Shown: positions 22,213-35,161 of the stretch, piece after piece | Position numbering within the stretch: the first letter of the stretch is position 1 | Layout: each line of letters opens with the position of its first letter | Assembly (NCBI GenBank): GCA_038503075.1 | Contig: JBCAML010000002.1 | Location: forward strand, 868,001-932,000 | Origin: Gyromitra esculenta | Lineage: Eukaryota; Ascomycota; Pezizomycetes; Pezizales; Discinaceae | Length of the DNA stretch: 64,000 nucleotides | Reading direction: 5' to 3' | The notes under the pieces: model-generated | The model's database searches: none | What the model saw: the letters and a program-made list of their open reading frames with translations, nothing else | What the model was told of the DNA's origin: nothing | Translations under genes and position numbers: made by a program

Positions 22213-24395
22213 ATGATTTCGTTACATATCCTTGCCCTGTTCCCCGTGTCAATCCTCGCGGCAACGAAAACTTTCGATTTCAACGTGACATGGACGACTG
22301 CGAATCCGGATGGCTTGTTCGAACGAAAGGCCATTGGCATCAACGGACAATGGCCCATACCGCAAATTGATGTCAACAAAGGCGACAGAGTGATAGTGAA
22401 TATGTATAATGGGCTAGGAGACCAGGACACAAGTCTTCATTTCCATGGTCTGTTCCAGAATGGAACGAACTATATGGATGGGCCAGCAGGCGTAACGCAG
22501 TGTCCAGTGGCTCCAGGTCAAAAGTTTGTTTATGACTTTGTGGTTAGTATTTTTATTCCGTTTCTGAAGCATTGGGGAGCTCCCAGCTGTTGTACTTTGT
22601 AGTATTGACGATGTTGTTTGGCATAGGTCGACCAGCCAGGAACCTACTGGTACCATTCCCATGTCAGAGGCCAATATCCAGACGGACTTCGTGGCGCATT
22701 CATCGTCCATGATGACGAAGATCCACACAAAGGTCTTTACGACTCTGAAATTGTCCTAACATTCTCCGACTGGTACCATGACCAAATGCCGCACTTAATC
22801 TCAAGATTCCTTTCCATCTCCAATCCCACGGGCGCAGAACCAGTTCCGAAATGTGCGCTGATCAACGACACGCAAAATCCCAAAATCAAGGTCGAGCCAG
22901 GAAAAACCTATCTTTTCAGGATGGTAAATATCGGTGCGTTCGCAGCACAGTATGTTTGGTTCGAGGGGCATACCATGAGGGTTGTCGAGGTAGACGGAGT
23001 CTACACAAAACCTATGGAAGCGAAAATGCTGTACGTGACGGCGGCGCAGAGGATTTCTGTGCTGATTACTATGAAGAATGATACTTCGGCAAATTTCCCA
23101 TTTATTGGAAGTATGGACGAGGTTGGTTTTGAGAAAAAGCTCCCGGTCTTGGCTATTGGCTGGTATTGACCTTGCTTCAACATTAAGGATTTATTCGATC
23201 GAGTACCAGAGGGCCTTAACCCAAACGTCACTGGATGGCTGGTCTACTCCAACAAAAACGCTAATCCGCAGCCAACCGAAATCGCCGAATTCGATCCCTT
23301 TGACGACTTTCTTCTTGAGCCAGTTGATGGAGCAGAGATACTAGAAGCACCAGATTACTCGTTCAACCTAGATGTTGCTATGGACAATCTCGGAGATGGG
23401 GCAAACTAGTGAGAAGTTCATTTCTCTAAAACTGAGAGAATGTACTAACGGTAGCATCATTACCAGTGCATTCTTCAATGACATAACTTACGTCAGTCCT
23501 AAAGTCCCATCATTGTACACTGCCCTCTCCGCTGGCGAGCTCGCGACAAATCCGAAGATCTATGGCACCAACACCAACTCGTTTGTGTTGAAGAAAGACG
23601 AGGTAATTGAGATTGTTTTGAACAACCTGGATCCGGGAAAACACCCGTTCCATTTACGTAAGAACCTTTATTCGAAAGAAAAAAAAAACATCCTCAAAGC
23701 GTTTGCTCACGAATTCCCACTGTGCCAGACGGCCACAATTTCCAGGTAGTTTACCGCAGTGACGAAGATGCCGGTATTTACAACGCCAGTATTGAGCATG
23801 AAATGCCGCGGATCCCTATGAGACGAGATGTGATTCTAGTGAGACCAAACGGAAACCTCGTCTTGAGATTCCGTGCAGATAACCCAGATATGTCCTCCAT
23901 TTCCCTATTTCCACTTACAGTCTGCTAACTGTCTATGAACGCGTCTGGCTATTCCATTGTATGTCCCTTCACCTACACATATTTTGCTCCAACAACTAAC
24001 TTCGACTTTTACAGGCCATCTTGAGTGGCACATGATCAGCGGGCTCGCGGCGACAATGGTCGAAGCGCCCCTAGAACTACAGAAATCACAAAAGATTCCA
24101 GAGGATCAATTGAAGCAGTGCAAAGCCCAGGGACTTCCAACCACAGGAAACGCTGCGGCAAATACAGTCGACTTCTTGGATTTGAATGGCGAGAACAAGT
24201 CACCTGCCCGACTGCCAGTTGGGTGAGTCCCGCAGACACCGCTCTAGTTTTTAGCGTAGACTGAGTTTTTTTTTTCTTTTTGTCTCCTGTAGATTCACTG
24301 CTAGAGGCATAGTTGCGCTGGTATTCAGCGTAATCAGCGCGTTTATTGGGTTAGCAGTTATTGGTTGGTACGGAATGGCTGGTACCGGGAACTAA
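22213..24395 (+). CDS. FET3: Multicopper ferroxidase FET3
   Basis: Eight exons: 22213-22542, 22627-23121, 23188-23408, 23467-23657, 23729-23887, 23941-23958, 24015-24222 and 24293-24395. All phases fit, giving 574 residues. It starts with a signal peptide ([18 protein letters not shown]). Copper motifs are present: [36 protein letters not shown] and FHCHLEWHM. Also present is SDWYHDQM, at the position where yeast Fet3p, as I recall, has the ferroxidase Glu (SEWYHD). A C-terminal membrane helix ([21 protein letters not shown]) is followed by only a few residues. Rebuilding the universal RADNPGVWLFHCH block requires an intron running from ATATGT to GAAC (23888-23940) and an 18-nt exon. It oxidises Fe2+ at the cell surface for FTR1. 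The start at 22213 is chosen because the signal peptide begins there; a longer upstream frame lacks sense. Confidence 0.95.
23888..23940 (+). other. Apparent AT-AC intron in FET3
   Basis: 53 nt, beginning ATATGTCC after an exon ending CCAG and finishing TATGAAC before GCGTCTGG. A CTAAC branch-like sequence lies about 13 nt from the end. No GT-AG pair of plausible length restores the conserved coding sequence. The 5' end looks like the usual GTATGT with its first G changed to A. Confidence 0.7.
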
Positions 24396-25293
24396 TCAAC
24401 TTTTTTCTCTCTCTCTCTTCTAAATAGCCAAATTAAATTAGTAAAGAATTAACAGTAATTGCCGAAGTAAAGAAAAGCAAGCAAGATTGGATATGCATAA
24501 CATGCAAGACACATTAGACTTTGCTTTTTCAGCCCACTTGCTTTCTCTGCTGCATAGTAATTGTAATAGGATCGTTCTAATAGGCCAAATTTTCAAAATA
24601 CAGATTTAGGCCCTGTCCGACACAGGATCGTTTTGAATCGATCTTGGGATATTAAATACCCCGGAAACTCCATGATCAATTGTGAGATATGATAAGGTAG
24701 GGGCTTTTTTTCCTGTTTGCTAGTATGGATGGAGATGTGATTTTCTCTCTATACCCTGGGATATGTAGCCTAGCGATGTCGCCATTTTAAAATCCACGGC
24801 TGCCAGCAGGGTTATATTTGTGAAAACGAGCCTAGTTTTCAATACGAGAGCTACTTCTGAGCCATGTATTGACGTTTTCCTCCGTATCCTCGGAGTACTC
24901 TACTCTGCCTACATCTACATCAAAGCCGTTGATGCATTGTGGGGTGGGCGTTATGATTACCATCCTGCAGATGGGTGCTCTCTAGCAATAGGTGGGATAT
25001 TTTATGTCGTGTGCGTGTTGTGCAAAAGAAGAGATCCCTTCCAAACCAAAACAGCCTTACAATAGTACATGTAGTTTATTGGCTGCTATTTCTAGAGTGG
25101 TTGACAAATATCTATGCCCCTCGAATTTAGTCTTGATAATATCGCATCCCATCACTCGTTAGTCAGACGCTAAGGTGTTGTTGCGCCACAGTCTCGGGGT
25201 TTCCTGTAACCTTTTTTTTCGAAAGGCATGGTACCTCAATAAACGCGGGGCAACGTGCATCTTCCAACAATCATCCACACCTGCATCTCAACA
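24396..25293. other. Intergenic between FET3 and the PAC4-like gene
   Basis: No supported gene. TACATGTA occurs at 25066-25073. An 81-codon open frame at 24820 has no recognisable family. Confidence 0.5.
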
Positions 25294-25858
25294 ATGGCAG
25301 CGCAGCTATCAGATTCGATTCCGCCATCAGCGGTCCCTCGACAACTATCTTTTCTGCTTCCTCGCACGCACAACACCAGCGTCCATTTGCATATGACCCT
25401 TTCGACCCACTCGCTGCTGCTATTCTTGACATCACAGACTCCCGAAACGTCATCACAGAAGGCAGCTCTGGGAAGCTTCATTTATGCTCTCCCTGATGTA
25501 AGTTTTTGATAAACTATACCTTCTCCTCCATGCCCTGTCTTTGTTTTGAATGGGCTCTGATGGGAGTTGGAAAATACAGAGAACTAGCACCACAAGTCTA
25601 CCCATCTCAACGGCAATTTACGTCCGTGAACAAACCCTCGAGACTACAACCCGTATCGCGAAGATCCTAGCAAAGAGGCTGATGATCCCAGTGTATGTGG
25701 GTAACTCAATGAGCTTCGCGAGTGCCGGAGGTGGGGGAATGGTGGAAGAGGAGATGGAGGGTGTGAGGAAGGTTATTGATGTCGTTGTAAACGAGGCAGG
25801 AAAGATCAGAGAAGAGTGGGCGAAAGTCAAAGCTAATGGTGTGGGATCTACTGAGTAA
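25294..25858 (+). CDS. Proteasome assembly chaperone 4-like protein
   Basis: Two exons, 25294-25497 and 25580-25858, 160 residues. The pattern matches the fungal PAC4/Pba4 family: an N-terminal LPRTHNTSVHLHMT strand, a hydrophobic LLLFLTS strand, GSFIYALPD before the intron, then TTRIAKILAKRL, PVYVGNSMSF and GGGGMVEEEMEG. Family knowledge: PAC3-PAC4 heterodimers guide assembly of the 20S proteasome alpha ring in the cytosol. An in-frame upstream ATG at 25255 would add 13 residues; the later one (MAAQLSDS) looks more typical. Assignment is by recognised motif order, not by a search. Confidence 0.8.
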
Positions 25859-26167
25859 AAAAGTGTAAGAAGAGAACAAGAAATCAATTGGCATGGCATG
25901 GAGTTTGGGGTTTTACTTTTTTTCTCTTTTTTTTTGATAGAGAGCATAGCTGTTAGATCTTCACATAGCCCTAGTGCTGCATGTTCCCCACGAAGAGAGC
26001 CTTTAAGCGATATTACACCAACCTCCAGACCCACGAGCCGAAGAGCAACCTAAGCTCCGAATTCCGGTAGACTTTTCTAGGAACCATGCAATGAAACTAG
26101 AGTTTAATAAAGTCTTAATAAGGGTAATTATAGCAGTATCTTATACAATTATATAGTAAAAAACACA

Positions 26168-27094
26168 TCAAAGTCTTGCATGCGCCAAATGCTTGCCCCC
26201 ATCAATTGGCACGACTGCACCATTGATATGCGACGCACCATTAGAACACAGCCAAACCACGGCACCGACGATGTCCTCTGGCTTGCCTAGCCTCCCAGTC
26301 GGGTTATCCTTTCCCATCTTCTCCTCTCCTCCTTCTAACTCGATCAGCTTGCTGGCCATTTTACTGGGGAAAAAGCCAGGCGCGATCGCGTTGACAAGAA
26401 TTCGCCTGGGCCCAAGCTCTACAGCGAGGTGCTTTGTCATGTGCTATAATTTTTCACTCGGGTAAGCCATAAATTCCCACATAGATACATGTATATATTA
26501 GAAGGAGGCATATGATGGGGTAGAGGGACATACCAAGACAGCCGCTTTACTAGCCGCATACCCATAAGTTCCAAGCTCACCCGTAGTTCCAATCACAATA
26601 CCCGCGACACTCCCCACCGTAATAATACGACTCCTCTCGTCACCACCTCTCTCCTTCGCCGCCTTCTCCAGCATTGGTGCTGTCAACCGAATCAGATTAA
26701 ACACACTCCTCACATTCAGATCCATAACCTTCGCAAACCCCGAATCAGGATGCGTATCAAATGGCGCTCCCCACGTCGCGCCAGCATTTGCAATCAGGAT
26801 ATCAATTTTTCCATCTGTTGCCGCAGAGAGCTCCTTCGCGAAACGCTCGACTTCAGCAGGCTTGGAAAGGTCCGCGGGAATTGCGGAAATCGAAGCTTTA
26901 GGCTGGAGAGCTTGCAGAGACTTGACGGCTTTGTCGCAGGCGTCGGCTTTGCGGGAGGTTATGATTACGGTTGTGCAGCCTGCGAGTAGAAGTCCTGTTG
27001 CTGCGTGTAGTCCGAGACCCCTGGAACCGCCAGTCACGACGGCGGTCTTGCCTTTGAGGGAGAAAAGGCTGGTGAAGTCTTTGATATCTGACAT
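26168..27094 (-). CDS. Short-chain dehydrogenase/reductase
   Basis: Two exons, 27094-26534 and 26443-26168, 278 residues. Classical SDR features are present: the NAD(P)-binding TGGSRGLG (residues 21-28), DLSKP, IANAGA, catalytic GSVAG and YGYAASK (Tyr and Lys of the YxxxK pair), and a C-terminal GGKHLAHARL. The RK just after the second strand (ITSRKAD) suggests NADP preference. The intron falls just after the catalytic lysine and contains TACATGTA (26486-26493). Fungal relatives are usually annotated as gluconate 5-dehydrogenase- or 3-oxoacyl-ACP-reductase-like; the substrate cannot be told from sequence. Confidence 0.9.
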
Positions 27095-27765
27095 TGTGGT
27101 ATATGGATAGGTATTTTTTTGTTTTTGTTTTGATTTTGCGGGGGAATTAGGAATAGTTTGGTGTCTATTGCGGGTTAGAGAGACTCAACGTGTCGAGGAA
27201 AGCTTTGATATATGCCGAGGCCCCGATGGCTGCAGGGACCAAAACTATCAGATGAAAATCGCCGAGGGTGTTGTCGTGGCAACGACTGAGCGTCTCGCCT
27301 TGCCGGGAGCTGCATATGTAGAAGTTCTTGAATGTTTGAAGCAGATAATGAACCGATCTAAGCGGTGGATTTGGTATAGAGACTGAATTTGGTTGAATTT
27401 TTTTTTGGCTGTGGCGGTCTCGACTAAATGCGATCCTGAGTTCAGCTTGCCACAGGATGGATGTCGATCATCACAAGCCATCACTCGATCAATTCAGCAC
27501 TATTCTATAAACATGTTATCGAGAGTTGATCATAGTTACTCGAAAAGCAGCATCTTGCAAGAAGAACCATAATATATTTCTTTACCATCATAAGTTACAG
27601 ATAATCTGTAAAAACACATGAGCTAACCGCGATTCCATAAAAACTAATAAGAGATAGATGAGATAAGAAATACTATTAGATAGAGAGTACGGTAAAGAAT
27701 CTGCTAGCCACTGCCACAAAAGAAATAGAAAATTTTATATAAACGACATTCAGCTAGTACGATAC
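27095..27765. other. Intergenic between SDR and secreted-protein gene
   Basis: About 670 bases with no gene seen. It includes the SDR promoter and the 3' flank of the secreted-protein gene. Confidence 0.5.
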
Positions 27766-29118
27766 TTATGCCATATGGTAACTACCCTGATGACGTCCTC
27801 CCTTGCGAGTTCTACGGCCGGAACTGGCATGCCTGTTGGCTGGGTTCCCCCACGGGGTATAGACGACAGGAGGGATATCTTGGGCCATTGGGGTTGCAGT
27901 TGCAGCTGGAGCATGAATCATCGAAGTTGCGGCGGGGGCCTCAATCATTGGCGGGGTAGCGATCTCGGTGGGTGTTTCAATCATGGCAGGTGCGGTTTGC
28001 GTGAGAACATCATGCATTGGAGGCGCAACAGCTGTGGCGATCCCAACCGCCGAAGCAACAGTTGTCTCGTTCATAGGAGGGATGCTCTCAGTAGTCCCGA
28101 TTGCTGAAGGTACGGCTGTTTCGTTTGCCATGACTGGAGGAACGCTCGCAGCAGTCCCGATTGCTGAAGATACGACTGTCTCGTTTGCCATGACTGGAGG
28201 AGCGCTCGCGGTAGTCTCAATCATAGAAGAAGCAGTTTGGACAGGAGGTTCGATCATTACGGAGGCAGTCTCGGTGGGAACCTCAACGATCGAAGTTGCA
28301 GCAGGTGTCTCATGCATAGGAGGGGCAATGGTGGTCACGTTCATTAAAGCAGCCCCCGTGGGAACACCGACGGCCGATGCAGTAGTCTCGATAGGTGTCT
28401 CGACAATAGAGGAAACGGATTCGGTAGGAGCTCCAACCACAGCGGTGTCGGTAGGGGTTTCCATAATAGTAGTCGCTAAGGGAACCTCGGTCATGGTTGC
28501 TTCGGGGCTCCCTTCTGTGACATACTGGGTGGCTGAATCGGTAACTACATGAAAATATTAGTGCTATGCGATATATTTAAGTTTAGTTTGAAGAATTTGG
28601 TGAATATACTCCACTGTGTTTGGACGGTAGTAGCCATAGGCTTGTTATATGCAACTTGAGCAACAGTTTCATAGCGGGGAGGAGCGCGGCCTCCATTACT
28701 GTTGATGACAATAACGATTTGGACAACCACAACGACAATGTTCTATTTGTATCCAGTTAGTCCGTGGAATCCAAAAAAATACGATTTAGCAGTGGAAATA
28801 CAGACTTTATCATTATTACTCTTATCCTTCGCTCTCATAGCTGCAGCCTTTTTCAATTGGGCTTGGATCCTCTTCTTCTTCTTATCTTGATCTTCTTGTT
28901 GCTGATTGTTGTCGATCTGAATCTTGACAGTGTCCATCTGGTTGGTGCGTCTGACAAGTGATAGACCTGAGTGGCTACCGCTACCGACAGGGGCTGTTAT
29001 AAAGGTCAGAATATTTAGAACTGTTCAAGTCGAAGGTTACAGAAGTGTTAAACTCACCAGCGTGCACAAAAAGCGCAGAGTTAAGTGCCAAAATGGCAGA
29101 TACCGCAAAGAAACGCAT
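27766..29118 (-). CDS. Secreted Thr/Ala/Pro-rich repeat protein, unknown function
   Basis: Four exons: 29118-29058, 28993-28806, 28742-28610 and 28544-27766, 386 residues. A signal peptide MRFFAVSAILALNSALFVHA is followed by a Gln/Asp/Lys-rich segment (DNNQQQEDQDKKKKR) and a short strongly hydrophobic valine/isoleucine stretch (NIVVVVVQIVIVI). The last 260 residues are a low-complexity array built from variants of PPVMANETxVxSAIGTxxS and xxETPTExxxxM, poor in aromatic residues. The tail is basic (SGRRTRKGG). Composition suggests an extracellular, probably O-glycosylated protein; the Val/Ile stretch could be a membrane helix or an amyloid-like strand. The donor of the second intron (GTCTGT) is weak. 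Not recognised as a known family. Confidence 0.65.
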
Positions 29119-32100
29119 GATGAAGATGTAAATATTGAGATGGGCGTAAATTTGATAATAAGACCTCCTGGGTCAAAGGTGTGCGAAAACACTAAGAAAA
29201 AGAATGTAAATTAGGTATTGGGTTGTACTTGAACGTGATATAAAACAAAAGAAAGTAATTAGAAAGTCGCCCCGGGCGAGTGAATAGAAGCAAGAGAAGG
29301 GAATGGAGTGAATAGTGGAGGCAAGCAATCTGAACTGAAGATGGGAATGATGTTATTTATCTAACGAGGGGATATGAAATTCCATCCCATCTTTCAGGGG
29401 ATGGAGTTTACCATCACGCATAATACGCATAACCAAAAACCATATCACCACCAAAACAGCTTCACGGGGAAGCACTCGTCGGTACGCGCAAGCCAAGTCA
29501 AACCGGCTAAAACGCCAAGAACGGTCTTGGCACCTTCCCTGACAGTTGGGAATCATAGCGAGCTTCTCAAAACGACGTCACATTCTTCTCCCGCTTTCCT
29601 TTTCTAACGTTTCTATTAACCATTTAGGTCAGCCTTATTGATTAACTCAGAAGTAAGCATATTCTTTCGCTTGGCAGGGAACTTGGATTCGGTTTTGTTG
29701 ACTTCAGCTGGACCGCGCACCCTGTTTGAGATTCCTCCAGCTTCCTTCCTCGGCGAAATACAAAACCAAGACCGACTCGGATCACTGGTTGAGTGAACCT
29801 GGGCAGCGGGTATGGTAACAGAATCCGTGTGCCGTCTGGTAGTGTCCTGTCTTTTCAAGGTATCTACTTTTCAGACATGTGCTTGTCTGAGGCAATTCCC
29901 GTATGATATTCCCCATATTTCTGCAACTCCGCAAGAAATCAAATACACCTTCCCATATAACCTGAATAGGCGCTCTGGAGGACATAACGCGGCGAACTAA
30001 TTTCAGCTGAACACTAATGACAAAGACCATTGCGGAAAGAAACTGCAGAACCCCTTCCTAATGTCCGCAATACCAGAGTCATAATCAACGTAGTAGAAAG
30101 GTACACCCCCGATCGTAAGCAAGCGCGTACACGTCGATGACTCGAATTCATCCACCGTGGTACCTTCGGTTTTATTTTCTTCTTTTCCATAACGTAGCTT
30201 GTATCTCAGTTCAAGCTTTGCACAGACCTATTGGTATCTCCTAGGATGCCGAAACACCCTTTCCCTGTAACATCCTGTATCGATCGGACCATCTTCCTTG
30301 TTCGATCCCCGCGACCTCGGATAGGATCGAGCCAGGTTGTAAAGCAAAAGTCTTATTTCAACCTTAATTTCTTCTTTTCAGTGATAAAAATAATCCCACA
30401 AGGGTCAACCGCAGTTTAAAGGGATCAAACGTAATCATGGCAATCTCAACGGAGCCCCAACGCTTGAAACTCGCATGTTGGTTCATCGTCCAACCAACAC
30501 TGTTGTTTTGCTTCAATGGGCTCCTTCCGCTCTTGATACTTATGCTGAAACTTCGGGATTTTTTTGGTATGTTCTGGTGATCGTGAATTGTAAGCATACA
30601 TGTATACATATATGTTCCTTAACTTTCGAGCCATCTCAAAAAAGACGTTTTTCCATCTCCCCGTACGCGTACAATCAAATAATTTGCCAGAATTATCATC
30701 CCCATACGGCTAGGTTAAGGTCTTGCGTCATAAAGCTGTTGGTCTAATGTATTTGAATGATGAGCAACAGTAAGTAGCAGTAATAATTGCGGCAAGACTT
30801 CGGTAGGGGCGTTCTAAAGCCAAAACAGTGGGTCCGTGCGCGAGTAGTACCAGGCAGGCGTTGGAGACTTGTGAACGATTATATAATCCCGATACTGTAA
30901 ATATTTTTAAAGAGGGAAAGATCTTTGCCTATGTAAGACACCTGGCCGGAGGATGACAAAAATGAATACTAGCAGGAGTTCTAATCTCTAAGTTTTGAAC
31001 GAGAAAGTACGTTCTTGTGTCGCAGGTGAATATCTGTGCCGGTATACCCGGAAGTGAACTGACACTTTCCAGAACGCAGTGAAACAAGTCTTTTATTGTA
31101 GAGTATACTAATCCATGTTTTTTCTTTTTCTTTTCAAATGTATGGTAGCCTATGGAGGTTCCACGTCGTGGCACGGCTCAAAAGAAAGTGCTACTAGAGA
31201 GTCCACTCCTTGAAAGAATATTAGAAGCAAACAAATAGGGGCTGTTTAAGGCGACCACTCAGCTTCCGACTGTTGGTATACTTTACCGTTGTTGGGTTCC
31301 GAGGTTCGACGATGCTAGCAAATCGGTTGACTGACCTTAAAAGCACCCTGTGGTTTTAGGCCATCTGAACGCCTGCATAATAACTAGAAACCACTAACAA
31401 TCGGACGACTCGCAAGTTTTAGAAACTTCGGTATTTGTCATAACATGTGCAACCGGCAGTGCACTTTCGATCGATCAGTTGAACTTGTAGGTCAGCTATA
31501 ATGCTTGAAATGGTAACTATGAAGGAGCATTACATTTATACTTGTGAAATAACTCGATGATTTTCTGATGAGTTAGGGTTTCTATAAAGCTCAAGCCTTC
31601 GGTCTCAGGGAAATATTCCGCCTTACACCTGGTATATTAGTTCTCGGGCATAGCCCAATGTTTATCTTTAGGTAGAGAGGTTCATACCCAATTTTTTGTG
31701 CATATGAACAATATCTTTTGTCTTCTCTTACGTGATTTGATAAATTATTATGGATAACGCGGTATGTCTAGGGCGAATGATGGGCGAATACTTAGCTAGA
31801 CTTCATTTGCTAGTACACGTAGTTAACTGAGATACGGTAGAGAACTCTTGCAAAATAGCTAACAAGTACCATGAAAGAAAAGAAAAGAATCAGCAACTCG
31901 CGCTAACTCATGGCATTATCTGCTAATCAGCGAAATATCTTTGAATTCCATTTGCGGATTATTCTAGAGATAGGGAAATGTGTGATAGATAGATCTATCA
32001 GTCACAATAGCAAGCTATGTGGTTGAAATTAGTTCGGTGAATATGTTGGTTAAGTTGAACGCGGCAACATCGTAGGTAATGTATGCTTCCTGGCTTTGTT

Positions 32101-32608
32101 GGTGATAATATCTCTAAGTACGAAGAGCGGAAAGGGTTTTGATTTAAAGCAAGTTACCCAGTGAATAATCGGGGCTCTGTGGATCATGATATTGTCTTAG
32201 GATATGCTGATGGATGTTATTAGGTAGATGGAAGATAGAGATAGTGGTCATGCCATGAAAGTAGATATTGTAGTGTGATGTGTAGCTCACATCACAGAAG
32301 AGAATCACGCACGTTAGGGTTTCTAAAAACTCTAGGTAGCCATCATAAAGTATCACTCGAAACAACCAAAAGTAAGCGCAAATACGAATAAAGTAAAATT
32401 AGCTAGTGCGAGATATTATAGAATAAAAATTCTAAGCTTGAGTGACTTCGTCACCCATAAGTGAGGTATCTCTAAACAAAAGAAGTCGAGAAGCGCCAGC
32501 GTAGCCCGTCCCACCCGTTATGTATGCAAAGTCCATAAAAATACATATTAAACCCAACAAAAGAAAATCGTTGTATGTGCCCCATTCACGCCTAATTAGC
32601 GCCGCGTC
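29119..32608. other. Long intergenic region, no gene seen
   Basis: About 3.5 kb without a convincing open frame; stop codons are dense in all frames. Contains TACATGTA at 30597-30604 in a TATACATA-rich stretch. Confidence 0.55.
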
Positions 32609-33627
32609 TTAGAAAACACCAACCCACAGTGCCACCATCGCGGCTACAACTCCCAATCCACTCCCAATCCTCATTGCCGCCGCTCCACTCGCTTTCTCTT
32701 TATTCGCCATGATATCGCTACTAACGCCACCCGGGCAAAAAGTAATCTCAAACCCCTGCCCCGTTGGCACCGTGAATGTGCTCAATAAATCGTCGTATGC
32801 ATAACTATATGCATCCGGGCAAACCTTTTTGGCCTTCTTACTATATAGACTGGGACCACATTTCTTCGGATCATTGTATTTGCCAGCACAGCAGTCTTTG
32901 TCCTTTCCCCATTTCGCACATGCGCTGAGGCAAGGAGATAAGAGGGGACGTTGCAGATGGTCGTCAGGGTACCAGAACGCTACGCTATTACGCGGTTTCT
33001 TCTCAGGTGGGAAAACAAGGAGGTCGAAGGGACACCAATGTGTAATTTTCCAGTCATCTTGGGGAAGGGAGGATACACCTAATATTCCAAATTAGTTTTT
33101 TTTTTTATCATTTCAGCATTGTACAAAAGGCTGGGGGGAAACCTACAAACTGGAGAGTTTTTTGCCTTTGGTTTATCCGCGCCGTCGTATTCGGGCACGA
33201 TTGCCATATCCAGATCATATCCGTCTACAAGGCTAACATCAAAGAATGTCTGCGAGTCCTTTCCGCTAATCGTAAACTCTGCCAATGTTGTAGGCGGTAC
33301 TCCAGCAAGTTCACATTCCAGCTTCCCGCCACAGTCGCCAGTTAAACAGCTCCCAAGCTTCGTCTTCTCATCAAAAGTGCAGTTTGTCCTTCCCCATACA
33401 CGCCCAACCCAGTCCCAGCTTACTGTAACAGCTTGTTTGGAAGAGGCGGCGAGCTCAAAGCCAGATGAGGTGGATGTGCCGTTGGATGTGAGAACCCCAG
33501 GCCAGATAGGATGGGTGCATTTATTGTTGATGTTGAGTGTGCGAGTATCTGGAGGAGGAGCAGCGGCAGATGCAAGTGAGGGAATGAGGAAGAGGAAAGG
33601 AAGTGAGATGTGACTTTGGAGTCTCAT
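32609..33627 (-). CDS. Thaumatin-like protein, probably GPI-anchored
   Basis: Two exons, 33627-33147 and 33078-32609, 316 residues. A signal peptide (MRLQSHISLPFLFLIPSLASA) precedes a thaumatin/osmotin fold: NINNKCTHPIWPGVLT, SWDWVGRVWGRTNC and GSCLTGDCGGKLEC, a near match to the thaumatin signature. Further features are VSLVDGYDLDMAIVPEY (acidic cleft) and Cys-rich CLSACAKWGKDKDCCAG. The donor GTAGGT at 33146 rebuilds PVCVSSLPQDDW. The C-terminus is small residues then a hydrophobic tail (KASGAAAMRIGSGLGVVAAM), as for a GPI anchor. Fungal members act at the cell wall, some with beta-glucanase activity; activity here is not shown. Confidence 0.9.
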
Positions 33628-35161
33628 AATTGCAATGAACAGGAAATTTGAAGTCTGCGAGTTCCAAAAAGCTAATTTCCGAAAACGAATATTCGGGTTG
33701 ACAAATGAAATCTAGTTTCAAGTCTTGTTGTATTATTTTGTCCAGGTGATTTTTTTTGTACTTTAGTGAATAAGAAACTGAATTACGGAGGACAAAGAAA
33801 GAGCAGCCTAGGCTAGATATATAAAGGGTCCTCCATCTCACAGACAAAAACACTTTACTTGGATAAGTTTCTCGCCGCCCTCCGTTCTTGTTTTTGACAG
33901 CCTGTCGATCAGCGGTAGGCTTAGATAGAATTTCAAGGGTTAGTATCGAATCAACAGATCTTCGAGATGAGAAGCTGCTGTGGTTGGCTGAAGCTCAGTT
34001 CTAGCTTGAAGGGATCTTGAAACTTGGGCGGGCCACCAAGCCTAACCGAGCCGACGTCATTCTAAATTTATCCGCTTCCGTACCCAATTCGAGGGTCCTG
34101 GGTTTGCGCGCGGCTAAGGCTAGTTACCCGGACAAAGGACAAAGATAGAGTGGAACATCCCTCGGTTCAAACTGCAATGTGGAAATTGCGTAAGGTGAAA
34201 TTTGATCCAGGAACCAGATCTCGGGGGGTTTTTTTTTGAAATCTCGACAATTGCTGAGCCAAGAAGCTAAGCACACACATTGACACGTATGGTAGAGTAC
34301 CTTCATTTGTAAGGAATTGATGTGCCAAAATTACCGAATTTCAGAAACTGTTAGCCAAAACACCTCGATCATGTTGTAGCTAGACGAGCCCCCCCCGCGT
34401 TAATCTTTGTTAGATTTCGCGACGCTTATTCTTAAGCTAATCGTTACCGGTAAGACTTCTCTTACTAGAATATGTCGCTTAGGGTCCCGAAGACGCTCAT
34501 TCGGTTTTAAGCTGGATCTCCCCCCCTGAACCAAATCGAAGAGAAAGACGGTTTTAGCTGTCTTCCTAACTACCTACATGTATGTTTAGCGGAAGAAAGG
34601 GAGAGAAAAAAACCCCCCAACTAGATTTAAATTTAAATAGTAGAACTTGGATATAGTGGCCTAGATTAATTTCTGGCTGTGGACTAGGAAATACTGCTGA
34701 GACCAATTCGCGCCAGAGATATCCATAAAGTGAGAGTGATGGTATCCGGTGGATGAATTCTCCTGAGATAGATGAAGAACATACCGCCATCATGTTACAT
34801 GTATGGCTCTCATTTATTAGATCTAAACCTTAAAGCAATTTGTAAGATAGCAATTAGAACGCATGTACCCCAAGATTAGGCGTATTTTGTCTGATACCCA
34901 TACATGTAGTCATAATAGGTTGCGTAAACTATGCGGCTTTACCTTTGTGATTAAAAAATCTCGATTGGATGCTGAACAAAGGAATATTTTATGAACAGTC
35001 GCGCGAAACGGAAACACTTGATAGTAGCTATTCTCGTAATTCTTAAGCAGGCTCAGTACGTCCTCGCACAATTCCACACTCACCAGTCGGGATTTTCCTG
35101 GAAAAATTTCTCCTAGAGAAGACTACTTATCTTCTCCCAAACTGTATTCGCTGCAGAACTT
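33628..35161. other. Intergenic, with three TACATGTA sites and a transposon-end fragment
   Basis: No gene supported. TACATGTA lies at 34575, 34796 and 34901. Near 34637 is TAGTAGAACTTGGATATA, closely matching the terminal repeat of the element at 37463-37691; this is probably a solitary remnant. Confidence 0.5.

Noticed and set aside
23658..23728. Possible frameshift in FET3 at the A10 run
   Set aside because: The run lies inside a normal GT-AG intron that rebuilds HPFHLHGHNF.
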